This document shows positions 52,968-60,945 of a stretch of 64,000 nucleotides of DNA, one piece after another (position 1 is the first letter of the stretch; every line of letters starts with the position of its first letter). Under the pieces are notes generated by a model, which had not been told where the DNA came from, did not search any database, and was given only the letters and a program-made list of their open reading frames with translations. The position numbers and the translations under genes are program-made. Source of the stretch: Cyanobacteria bacterium GSL.Bin1. GTDB taxonomy: Bacteria > Cyanobacteriota > Cyanobacteriia > Cyanobacteriales > Rubidibacteraceae. The stretch lies in contig JAAANX010000128.1 in assembly GCA_009909085.1 (NCBI GenBank), positions 37,103 through 101,102 of the forward strand. Direction: 5' to 3'.

Positions 52968-53945
52968 ATGATCGATTCCGGTGTAACCCCATTACTAATT
53001 GCTGCATTTCTCGATTACCTAATCGGTGATCCCCAAATGATTCCGCATCCTGTTCAAATAATGGGCAGTATCATTTCCTTCATGACCAAAATTGTTATCA
53101 ATTTCACTAAGAATTCGACTTGCCGTCGTCTGGCTGGAGTTGTTCTTGGAATGGGTTTAATTTTGGGGAGTGGGGGGGTGGTTTGGCTAGTAATTGCACT
53201 TAGCAAACAGGTTTCTCTTCTGCTTAGTTTCAGCTTACAAGTGGTTTTGCTTGCTAGTTGTTTTGCGGGTTGCAGTTTACGTCAAGCAGCGATCGCGGTA
53301 CTAAGGCCTTTAAAGAATAATGACATTGCCACTGCTCGTACTCAACTCAGTTATTATGTGGGGCGAGATACGGAAGATTTATCCTCAACAGAAATTGCAC
53401 GCGCTGTATTAGAAACCGTTGCCGAAAATACAACTGATGGTGTCACTGCACCCCTATTTTATGCAATTGTTGGGTTATTCATTCCTGGGGTTGGCAGTGT
53501 TCCCTTAGCAATCGCGTATAAAGCAGCCAGTACCCTGGATTCAATGGTAGGTTATCAAAGAGAACCATTCACCGATATTGGGTGGTTTAGTGCCAAATTT
53601 GAAGATCTTCTAACCTGGCTTCCCTGTCGCCTAACTGTTGTGAGTATCGGATTAATCGGTCGTCAACCCCTAAGAGTCTGGCAAATTTGTCTGCGAGATG
53701 CCACACAAGATCCGAGTCCCAATGCTGGCTGGAGTGAGTGTGCTTATGCAGTTGTCTTAGGGGTACAGTTAGGAGGAAAGAATACGTATCAGGGCATCAT
53801 TAAAGAAAAGCCCTTATTAGGCAATTCGGATCAGCCAATTACAGAAGCAAAAATTAAGCAAGCCTTAAGTTTAACTCGAATCTGTTTTCTGAGTTGGTTA
53901 TTCTTGGGTGCGGGTTTAAGTTGGGGACTAACGCTAAAAGGATAA
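52968..53945 (+). CDS. cobD: Adenosylcobinamide-phosphate synthase CobD/CbiB
   Basis: This 325-residue membrane enzyme attaches aminopropanol (phosphate) to adenosylcobyric acid in cobalamin (pseudocobalamin) synthesis. Motifs are AFLDYLIGDPQMIPHPVQIMG at the N-terminus, ENTTDGVTAPLFYA, GVPLAIAYKAASTLDSMVGY-type segments and the DATQDPSPNAGWSECAYA signature. Around five to six hydrophobic helices are present. The ATG at 52968 gives the standard N-terminus; a longer reading from 52923 would overlap the Rrf2 gene and is not used. It shares a transcript with the Rrf2 gene. Confidence 0.93.
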   Translation: MIDSGVTPLLIAAFLDYLIGDPQMIPHPVQIMGSIISFMTKIVINFTKNSTCRRLAGVVLGMGLILGSGGVVWLVIALSKQVSLLLSFSLQVVLLASCFAGCSLRQAAIAVLRPLKNNDIATARTQLSYYVGRDTEDLSSTEIARAVLETVAENTTDGVTAPLFYAIVGLFIPGVGSVPLAIAYKAASTLDSMVGYQREPFTDIGWFSAKFEDLLTWLPCRLTVVSIGLIGRQPLRVWQICLRDATQDPSPNAGWSECAYAVVLGVQLGGKNTYQGIIKEKPLLGNSDQPITEAKIKQALSLTRICFLSWLFLGAGLSWGLTLKG

Positions 53946-54099
53946 TTTTTGCTCTTAAAGCCAGGCGTTAGATCGTTGCGCGTTCCCTAGCGCCGTGCGA
54001 GGTCGCTCCTCTTTCTGAGAAGCCAATCAAGGTTACCGATCACGGAGAACCCAAAAATTCAGGGGAGAACGGCAAAATTTTCAGTGAGCCAGACGTGAA

Positions 54100-55395
54100 T
54101 TACCCACAACCAATCACTTCGTGATGTGGTTGGGGCTTCTCAGCAGCACCAGCTTGCGCTTCGGTTCGTGACTGAGCTTTATTAATGACGGAAATCCCTG
54201 CCGCCAAATTCTTTATATTTACTGCCGCGTTCTGATCCCGATCCATTGATAACCCACAATGAGGACAATTATGGATTCTTTCTGATAGCTTCTTCGGGAC
54301 TTTCTTGCCACAGCCTGAACAATTCTGTGATGTATTTTTGGGGTTGACTTCTATTGTTAACTGCCCAGCATTTTCGGCTTTGACGGTTAACCTACTTAGA
54401 AATGTTCCCCAACCAGCATCATAGATCGATTTGCTGAGTCTGGTTTTAGCAAGTCCCTTAATGTTGAGTTTTTCACGGGCAATAACATCTCCCTTGCTGA
54501 GGATTAACTTAATGGTATTAAAGTGAAAATCTTTTCTCTGTCTAGCCACCTTCTGATGGTGTTTTCCAAGTTGTTTGACTGCCTTCAAATAACGGTTACT
54601 TCCTTTCTGACGACGAGAAACCTTCTGTTGTAGCTTCTTAAGTCTTTCTTGTCCTTTTCGATAAAACTGTGGAATTTCTACTTTTTCGCCTTCAGAAGTT
54701 ACCAAAAAGTCTTTCAATCCCAGATCAATACCTAGCGTATTTTCTGAGGTGGGAGTTATATCTATAGTTGATTCTGGTACGTTTGCATCTTCTAGAGAAA
54801 GCGTCAAATAATAGCCATCAGCTTTTCTAGTGATCTGAGCCGTTTTAATTCGGAAACCATCAGGAATTGGACGATGTTCAATCAACCGAATTTTTCCGAA
54901 CTTAGGTAAATTGATGTGATAATCTTGGACACAATCAGCTTTGACCTGTGGAAAGAGAATTGTTCGATAACGTCCTTTCCCCTTAAATCTTGGCTTGCCT
55001 GATTTCTTCCCATTCTTATCCCCTCTAAGCCAACGTTGAAAAGCCAAATCAACTCTTTTAACGCAATCTTGTAAGACTTGTGACTGGACTTCCTTATACC
55101 AAGGACGGTCTTTTTTGAGTTGGGTTAAACTTTGCTTTTGTGAGAAATAAGTAGGACGGTCAGATAACTCTGGGAGGTGACAGATTAAAGGACAAGAATT
55201 GACAGCCGTTCTATGAGTTTCCCACCAATCAAAGCGTTGACCTAACAAGTAGTTGTATTGACAGCGCAACATTTCTAGCCATTTTTCTATCTTGGCTATT
55301 TGTTCCTTGTCAGGTTTTAATCGATATTGATAGGAAACTCGCACTGCTTTAATTGGTGAATCCATTCTCCCTTTATTATAATCTATAAAAGTCAT
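54100..55395 (-). CDS. tnpB: TnpB (IS200/IS605 OrfB) RNA-guided nuclease
   Basis: This TnpB-family protein has 431 residues, or 421 if it starts at M11 (MDSPIKAVRVSYQYRLKP), the more usual beginning. RuvC motifs are LGIDLGLKDF, IAREKLNIKG (catalytic E) and MDRDQNAA. The zinc ribbon is NCSGCG and NCPHCG. No palindromic insertion occurs near the catalytic Glu. It belongs to a different TnpB subgroup from the copy at 9147-10415. It looks intact, and its end overlaps a terminal hairpin where a guide RNA may be encoded. Confidence 0.88.
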   Translation of the reverse strand: MTFIDYNKGRMDSPIKAVRVSYQYRLKPDKEQIAKIEKWLEMLRCQYNYLLGQRFDWWETHRTAVNSCPLICHLPELSDRPTYFSQKQSLTQLKKDRPWYKEVQSQVLQDCVKRVDLAFQRWLRGDKNGKKSGKPRFKGKGRYRTILFPQVKADCVQDYHINLPKFGKIRLIEHRPIPDGFRIKTAQITRKADGYYLTLSLEDANVPESTIDITPTSENTLGIDLGLKDFLVTSEGEKVEIPQFYRKGQERLKKLQQKVSRRQKGSNRYLKAVKQLGKHHQKVARQRKDFHFNTIKLILSKGDVIAREKLNIKGLAKTRLSKSIYDAGWGTFLSRLTVKAENAGQLTIEVNPKNTSQNCSGCGKKVPKKLSERIHNCPHCGLSMDRDQNAAVNIKNLAAGISVINKAQSRTEAQAGAAEKPQPHHEVIGCG

Positions 55396-55408
55396 TTTGA
55401 CGGCAATA

Positions 55409-55555
55409 ATGAAAAAGATAACGATTAGATGTACTGAGGAAGAACATCAACAACTTCTCTCTTTTTGTAAACACAAGCAAAGAAGCCAAAATGAAGTAAT
55501 CAGAGAGCAAATCAGGAAGTTATCAATCTCAGGGGTATTGAACCCCCTCGATTGA
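55409..55555 (+). CDS. Small ribbon-helix-helix protein linked to the TnpB element
   Basis: This ORF of 48 codons runs from ATG 55409 to TGA 55553-55555. The sequence MKKITIRCTEEEHQQLLSFC and the continuing basic helix (HKQRSQNEVIREQIRKL) have the beta-strand plus two-helix pattern of MetJ/Arc/CopG DNA-binding proteins. It is divergent from tnpB with only 13 bases between the starts. It may repress tnpB or control transposition. It is too short for most automated gene callers, and there is no experimental support. Confidence 0.5.
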   Translation: MKKITIRCTEEEHQQLLSFCKHKQRSQNEVIREQIRKLSISGVLNPLD

Positions 55556-55759
55556 TGGCGATTCATCTAGCGACCAAATCAAAGATTTTGGTCGTAGGAT
55601 TCTCGCCTATATTGCTAAATTAGGTCGTTCCTGAATAAGACATTCAATTTGATGGCATACTTCAAATATTCCTTTTTCTTTTAACTGCTCCAAAGCAATG
55701 GCTTGGTCAGCGAACCTTCTAACTAATCAAATCGAGATTCATCAATTCGGTAACCGGCG

Positions 55760-56848
55760 ATGAAATTCAGCGACCTGGTTAATTTTCTCTGCCTGGTGAT
55801 TGCCCTGACGATCCTCTGGCAGTTTCGGGATTTTGTCCTGCTGGTGTTTACCGCCGTCGTCTTTGCCATTGCCCTGAACGGTTTGGTGAGGAAACTAATC
55901 AGAACCTTTGGGGTGGGCCGGGGGGGGTCGGTCTTGATTGCCTTGGGCTTAATGTTGGTTATCATCACGGTGTTGCTCCTCCTGATGGGACCCCTCGTCG
56001 CTAGCCAATCCCAACAAATTATTGAACGGATTCAGCAAATGCCAGCGGAATTGGAAAACTGGTATCCCCGGCTCAATGAGTTAATTGCCGATCCGCCCCC
56101 CTGGCTTCGGAAATGGGTTCCGCAACTGGACTTCCAACTGCCCAACCTTGGCGACCGGATTGATCTTGGCGATCTCATTGAGGAGGCAAAGCGGATCGTT
56201 CAGGGCTTTTACAATTTCTTTTCCGATTCCCTGGAAATTCTCCTCAAACTCTTGCTGGTGATTGTCCTGATGCTAATGATGCTCGCCGACCCGCTGGCCT
56301 ATCGGCGCTTGCTGGTGAGGTTGTTTCCCTCGGCTTACCGGCAGCGAGCCGATGAGATTTTCTCAAAGTGCGAAGTGACTTTGCTCGACTGGCTGGGTGC
56401 CGTTTTCTTAAAGTCCTTGTTTGTTGCCATCTTAAGTTTTTTAGGTCTTTTCGTGATCGGAGTTGACTATGCCTTGACCCATGCTGTGATCGCCGGTCTG
56501 TTTAACTTTATTCCCAATATCGGGCCACTGGCAAGTACCGTGTTCCCGCTGTCAGTGGCGTTGCTGAATTCCTGGTTCCAATCCCTTGCCGTGATTGTTC
56601 TCTATGTTGTGATTCAGAACATAGAGACGTATTTGTTTAGTCCACTCATTCTCCAACGGCAAGTGTCGCTGTTGCCAGCAGCCACGCTGATTGCTCAACT
56701 CTTTTTCACGTTCTTTCTGGGGCCACTCGGGCTCCTGCTGGCAATTCCTTTAGCGCTGATCGCCAAAATCTGGATTGAAGAAGCTTGGATCAAAGATGTT
56801 CTCGAAGCGGCAGACAAAGCCTCAGAATCCGAGGGAGCGGGTCAGTAA
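55760..56848 (+). CDS. AI-2E-family permease
   Basis: This 362-residue integral membrane protein of the AI-2E (PerM) family has an N-terminal pair of helices, a long periplasmic/cytosolic loop with ELENWYPRLNELIADPP, and a C-terminal cluster of helices with the family segment GLFNFIPNIGPLAST near residue 250. Members have been linked to AI-2 export, Na+(Li+)/H+ exchange or osmoprotection. Its DNA is visibly richer in G and C, with long G and C runs and many CTG and CGG codons, than adjacent genes, and it sits directly beside an IS element. This hints at recent acquisition. Confidence 0.82.
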   Translation: MKFSDLVNFLCLVIALTILWQFRDFVLLVFTAVVFAIALNGLVRKLIRTFGVGRGGSVLIALGLMLVIITVLLLLMGPLVASQSQQIIERIQQMPAELENWYPRLNELIADPPPWLRKWVPQLDFQLPNLGDRIDLGDLIEEAKRIVQGFYNFFSDSLEILLKLLLVIVLMLMMLADPLAYRRLLVRLFPSAYRQRADEIFSKCEVTLLDWLGAVFLKSLFVAILSFLGLFVIGVDYALTHAVIAGLFNFIPNIGPLASTVFPLSVALLNSWFQSLAVIVLYVVIQNIETYLFSPLILQRQVSLLPAATLIAQLFFTFFLGPLGLLLAIPLALIAKIWIEEAWIKDVLEAADKASESEGAGQ

Positions 56849-56956
56849 CGGATGGTAAGCAGTTAAGCGGAACTTCGGACAAGGGAAAAGTAAAACGGAA
56901 ATGTTACCTTTTCTCCTATAATGACCCCTGTGATGAAACGGATGGAATCCTAATTG

Positions 56957-58642
56957 ATGGCTAAGTATTTGTTTTTATTTGGCATTATTATTGTCATTGT
57001 TGGTCTGACGGCGGGTTATGTGGCGAATGAGTGGTTACCAATTCCGTTGGGATTAATGGTAGCCGGTGGCGTCATTGCAATTATTAGTTTAGTTTTCCTA
57101 ACCCGACACTTCTGGCAACGACGTTCAACGCAAGCGAATTTAAATGCTGTAATTGCCCTGATCGCGCTGTTTGTAATTGTTGGCTTGTTGAACTTTTTAA
57201 GCGTCCGCTATGAAAAAACCGTTGATTTGACGGAAAATAATCTTTATACCATTGCCCCCCAATCCAAGCAATTAGTGTCAAACTTAGAACAACCGTTAAC
57301 GGTTTGGGTTTTTAAGAATCTGCCGTCTCAGGAAACCGAACGGTTATTAAACAATTATCAACAACAAAGCGAGAACTTTCAGGTGGAATTTGTTGATCCC
57401 CAGACCAATATTGCGAAAGTGGAAGAATTTGGTGTGGAATCTTATGGAGAAGTTTATGTTGAATATGAAGACAAAACGCAGTTTGTTCAACAAGTGAGTG
57501 AAGTTGAACCCATTTCAGAAGTTAAATTAACCAGCGCCATTCAAAATATTCAGCGCGATCGCGTTTCGTTTGTTTATGTTTTGCAAGGACATGGCGAACC
57601 CCCATTAGATGCGGTACAAGGAGGCTTATCACAAGCGGTTGCAAGCTTGGAACAACAAGGGTATAAAGTCGAACCGTTTAATTTTGCCGAAGAAACCAAT
57701 CTGCCCAACTTAGCTAATAGTGTATTGCTGATTGCCTCTCCACAGCGAGAATTATTCGGCGCAGAAGTGGATGCCATTGCCCTTTATTTAGCGGAAGGGG
57801 GTAGCCTCTTACTCCTGCTTGATCCCGATAGTAACAGTGGCTTAGACCCGATTTTAGATACTTGGGGCATTCAACTCGATGATCGGGTCATTGTCGATGC
57901 CTCTGGACAAGGGCAAGTGCTGGGGTTTAATGTGGCAACTGCTCTTGTCACGCGTTACGGGGATCATCCGATTACTAATCCCTTTGGCAATGGGATTTCC
58001 GTTTATCCTCTAGCTCGTCCGGTTGATGCAGTAGAAAAAGAAGGAATTGCTGCCACGGCTTTAGCGTATACCAGTGAAGAGAGTTGGGCAGAAAGTGATA
58101 CCACCCAGGAAGAATTAGCATATAACCCAGAACGCGATCGCGCTGGACCCTTAGTGATCAGTTTTGCTTTGGATCGCGTGGAAGCCTCGTCCTCCGAAAT
58201 GCAAACCGAGGAAGAAACAGAAGTATCTCCAGATCTGCCTGATCAGGAAATGCCTGAGGCTGAACCACAAACGGAAGAAATGCCTGCTAATGCTGAAGGA
58301 GAAGCCACCAATCCTATTGAGGAAACCCCAGAAGACACAGCAAGTGAAGAAATCGCTTCTCCGCAACCGAGTCCAGATTCAAGAGTGGTTGTGTTTGGCG
58401 ATTCTGATTTTGCAAGGAATGGTTTGTTTATGCAGCAACTGAATGGAGATATGTTTTTAAATTCTGTTGACTGGCTAGCGAATCGGGATACCGCCGCTTT
58501 AGCCTTGCGTCCGAAAGAAGAAACAAACCGACGGATTAATCTTAGTCCGCAGCAAGCCGCAATTTTAAGTCGAATCGCAATTGGGATTGTTCCCCTGTTT
58601 GGTTTAATTCTAGCAATTATTAGTTGGTTGAGACGGCGTTAA
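56957..58642 (+). CDS. GldG-family (ABC-type auxiliary) protein
   Basis: This protein of about 561 residues has two or three N-terminal membrane helices. A large soluble domain of the ABC-transporter auxiliary (GldG/DUF7088 plus ABC_transp_aux) type runs from about 85 to 380 (VSFVYVLQGHGEPPLDAV, LLLLLDPDSNSG), followed by a low-complexity acidic, proline-rich segment at about 405-475. The protein ends with VVVFGDSDFARNG, LNSVDWLANRD and a single C-terminal helix. The ATG at 56957 is preferred over a TTG at 56954. Partner GldA/GldF-type ABC genes normally precede it but none is seen here. Confidence 0.8.
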   Translation: MAKYLFLFGIIIVIVGLTAGYVANEWLPIPLGLMVAGGVIAIISLVFLTRHFWQRRSTQANLNAVIALIALFVIVGLLNFLSVRYEKTVDLTENNLYTIAPQSKQLVSNLEQPLTVWVFKNLPSQETERLLNNYQQQSENFQVEFVDPQTNIAKVEEFGVESYGEVYVEYEDKTQFVQQVSEVEPISEVKLTSAIQNIQRDRVSFVYVLQGHGEPPLDAVQGGLSQAVASLEQQGYKVEPFNFAEETNLPNLANSVLLIASPQRELFGAEVDAIALYLAEGGSLLLLLDPDSNSGLDPILDTWGIQLDDRVIVDASGQGQVLGFNVATALVTRYGDHPITNPFGNGISVYPLARPVDAVEKEGIAATALAYTSEESWAESDTTQEELAYNPERDRAGPLVISFALDRVEASSSEMQTEEETEVSPDLPDQEMPEAEPQTEEMPANAEGEATNPIEETPEDTASEEIASPQPSPDSRVVVFGDSDFARNGLFMQQLNGDMFLNSVDWLANRDTAALALRPKEETNRRINLSPQQAAILSRIAIGIVPLFGLILAIISWLRRR

Positions 58643-58644
58643 CA

Positions 58645-59250
58645 ATGCAGAAAACAACTCTTGTTTTAATACTCATTGCCCTAGGATTAGGGGGATATGT
58701 TTATTTTTTTGAAATACGCTTTCCCTCTCAAGAAGAAATAGAAACAGCGTCTCAGCAAAGTTTATTTTCTTTTGCTGAAGCAGACGTACAACGGTTGGAA
58801 ATCGAAAAGAACAGTGGAGAAACCTTAGAATTCCTAAGGTTAGAAGACACCGCCAATTCTTGGCAAATGAAACAACCGGAAGATTCACCGGCAGAAGAAG
58901 GAACGATTGTCTTTTTATTAGATCTCTTAGTTAAAGAAAGCAGTAGTGAGACCTTCACAGTAGAAGCAGATCAATTAGAAACTTACGGCTTAAACAATCC
59001 CTTAGCAACTATTAATATTGAGTTGCAAGATAATACAAACCATCAAGTGGTTTTAGGCAACCCGACGTTTGATGAAGAACAGATTTATGCACAAATCAAT
59101 CCAGAAGACAGTGCAACCCAAGCAATCTCTATTCTTCCCATCGACTTTCAATATGCTGTCGAACGTTCCTTATCCGAATGGAAAGCATCTCCTCCAGCAG
59201 ACAAACCAGAGACGCCCGATCCTGATTTACCCTCTGAAGAAGAGGAATAA
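58645..59250 (+). CDS. DUF4340 domain protein
   Basis: This 201-residue protein begins with one membrane helix (LVLILIALGLGGYVYFF) followed by a periplasmic DUF4340 domain (ADVQRLEIEKNSGETLEF, then LETYGLNNPLATINIEL). It ends in an acidic proline/glutamate tail. DUF4340 proteins are regular partners of GldG-type proteins, and this gene starts just three bases after the GldG gene, so they form a unit. The ATG at 58645 is used; longer readings start inside the GldG gene. Its last 24 bases overlap the convergent antiporter gene. Confidence 0.8.
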   Translation: MQKTTLVLILIALGLGGYVYFFEIRFPSQEEIETASQQSLFSFAEADVQRLEIEKNSGETLEFLRLEDTANSWQMKQPEDSPAEEGTIVFLLDLLVKESSSETFTVEADQLETYGLNNPLATINIELQDNTNHQVVLGNPTFDEEQIYAQINPEDSATQAISILPIDFQYAVERSLSEWKASPPADKPETPDPDLPSEEEE

Positions 59251-60255
59251 ATAACCGCCAAAATAGCAGAGGAGGACTAAAAAACTTTCAAATCCGATAT
59301 TGGCAATGCCATATTTTTCTCGACGTAGCAGTCCCAACAGAAGAATACTAGTAATAAGGAGGGTTAGCGCGATCGCGAAAATTTCACTGCTGGTAATGGC
59401 TTGATAAATCGATCCTTGATCATAGGCAAAATCAGAAATCGCTAAGAACAAAACATCAAAACTATTGCCTCCCATCACCCCTCCGACTGCTAAAGTTAAT
59501 GCGCCCTCTCTCACCGCAGCAACCGTTGTTACTAGTTCTGGCAGTGAGGTGACAACAGCAGTAAAAATGCCTCCCATGACGGACTCAGATAGCCCAGTTT
59601 CCTCGGCAATCACCAATCCACTCTTAGCAATTAAATATCCCGCTTCTCCTAGCAATCCGGCTAAGATAATAAATTGACCCCACAGCCGGAATAGCGAGTC
59701 ATGGGCGGTTATCTCCGCTGGTTCATCGAAACGGGTTTGTTCGGTTTTGCGCGGTCGCCACATCGGTCTGGTGCGGACTTCTGAAGTGAGGAACAGTCCG
59801 AAAAGATAACTGAGAATCAACACACCAGATACGGGATGAATCCAACCCCAAAGGCTAATTTCTGGTGTTGCGATCGCGAGTAAAGGGAGGGAAAGGAGGG
59901 TAATTAGTAACGTTCCTTGGATTAAGTTAGCCACGGATGCTGCAGCGTGTTCCAGATTAGCCCGGCGATAAAAGATATCCGCGATCGCGAGAAAGGCGGT
60001 TTGCGCAGCAATCCCCCCAATCGCATTACTAATCGCTAAACTCGGATGATTGTTGGTTGCAGCGGTCACGGAGGTAACAATTCCCGACAGAGATGTGCTT
60101 CCCCCCAAAAAAACCGCACCAATCATCGCTTCTCCCATCCCGGTTTTGTCGGCGAGGCGATCAGAAAGTTTGGTCATGCGCGTCCCTAGCAGCGCGATCG
60201 CGCCAGCGCAAAAGATAAAAATTAAGAGACTTGTGGTTACAGACAAACTCAGCAC
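59227..60255 (-). CDS. Ca2+/cation antiporter (CaCA superfamily)
   Basis: This 342-residue integral membrane protein has two inverted Na_Ca_ex repeats. The first alpha-repeat reads GAVFLGGSTSLSGIVTS and the second GGIFTAVVTSLPELVTTVAAV, with the ion-binding S/T and E residues. About ten hydrophobic helices are present. It should exchange Ca2+ or Na+ for H+ or Na+. In the first repeat the usual acidic residue (GTSLPE) is replaced by STSLSG, so ion specificity may be unusual. Confidence 0.85.
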   Translation of the reverse strand: MLSLSVTTSLLIFIFCAGAIALLGTRMTKLSDRLADKTGMGEAMIGAVFLGGSTSLSGIVTSVTAATNNHPSLAISNAIGGIAAQTAFLAIADIFYRRANLEHAAASVANLIQGTLLITLLSLPLLAIATPEISLWGWIHPVSGVLILSYLFGLFLTSEVRTRPMWRPRKTEQTRFDEPAEITAHDSLFRLWGQFIILAGLLGEAGYLIAKSGLVIAEETGLSESVMGGIFTAVVTSLPELVTTVAAVREGALTLAVGGVMGGNSFDVLFLAISDFAYDQGSIYQAITSSEIFAIALTLLITSILLLGLLRREKYGIANIGFESFLVLLCYFGGYLFLFFRG

Positions 60256-60319
60256 CCACTACGATTGGAACTTTTCTTAAAATAGCAAGGAGAACACAGC
60301 AATCATAGCAATCTGGATC

Positions 60320-60817
60320 ATGTTTAACCGTCAACGCATCGAACCGAAACCCGGACAAGAATCAGTGTGGGATTATCCCCGTCCACCCCGTCTTGAACAA
60401 TCTACAAAACACATCCAAGTTGTATTTAACGGTGAAGTGGTTGCAGATACCAAAAAGCCCTTGCGAATGTTAGAAACGAGTCATCCGCCGGTTTATTATA
60501 TTCCCGCTGCAGATGTCAAACCGGAGTATCTCACCCCAACCAATCATCAAACGTTTTGTGAATGGAAAGGGAAAGCCCGTTATTACACGTTGCAAGTGGG
60601 TGATCAAGAAGCAGTAAATGCGGTTTGGGATTATCCCAATCCCAGTTCTCGTTATCCTGAGATCGTAGACCACTTCGCTTTTTATCCCGCAAAAATGGAA
60701 GCGTGTTATGTCGATGGCGAGAAAGTCCAAGCGCAAGCCGGAGATTTTTATGGCGGTTGGGTGACCAGTGATATTGTGGGTCCGTTTAAAGGTGCCCCCG
60801 GAACGTGGGGCTGGTAA
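60320..60817 (+). CDS. DUF427 domain protein
   Basis: This 165-residue soluble protein of the DUF427 family has a compact beta fold. It shows the family sequences VWDYPRPPRLE, CEWKGKARYYTLQVG, VWDYPNPSSRYPEIVDHFAFYP and KVQAQAGDFYGGWVTSDI. Family members occur widely in bacteria; no biochemical role is established. It is divergent from the CaCA antiporter gene (64 bases between starts), so it may be co-regulated. Confidence 0.88.
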   Translation: MFNRQRIEPKPGQESVWDYPRPPRLEQSTKHIQVVFNGEVVADTKKPLRMLETSHPPVYYIPAADVKPEYLTPTNHQTFCEWKGKARYYTLQVGDQEAVNAVWDYPNPSSRYPEIVDHFAFYPAKMEACYVDGEKVQAQAGDFYGGWVTSDIVGPFKGAPGTWGW

Positions 60818-60902
60818 ATCAGTGATTAGTGATTAGTTACCAAGAGAAGCAAGACAAGGAGGATTAGGAAGACAAGGGAGAGGAGGAGGGCTTATAACCA
60901 AG

Positions 60903-60945
60903 AAACTAATGACTAATGACTAATGACTAATGACTAATGACTAGT
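60903..60945. repeat. Short tandem repeat (TGACTAA units)
   Basis: Five or more head-to-tail copies of the heptamer TGACTAA lie between the DUF427 and ketoacyl-synthase genes. Related GATTAGT units occur at 60820-60838. Such tandem heptamers are common intergenic filler in cyanobacteria and are not given a function. Confidence 0.75.

Larger units (their letters stand above)
54100..55594 (-). mobile_element. IS200/IS605-family TnpB element with divergent RHH ORF
   Basis: The tnpB 3' end forms a hairpin CAACCAATCAC (54107-54117)/GTGATGTGGTTG (54121-54132), just as in the other TnpB element of the window. Beyond its 5' end lie a small plus-strand ribbon-helix-helix ORF and a second hairpin, CGACCAAATC (55571-55580)/GATTTTGGTCG (55584-55594), which may mark the other terminus. 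No tnpA is present. The ends are estimated from these hairpins. Confidence 0.6.

Noticed and set aside
60903..60945. CRISPR-like repeat
   Set aside because: The units are seven bases head to tail without spacers; a simple tandem repeat.
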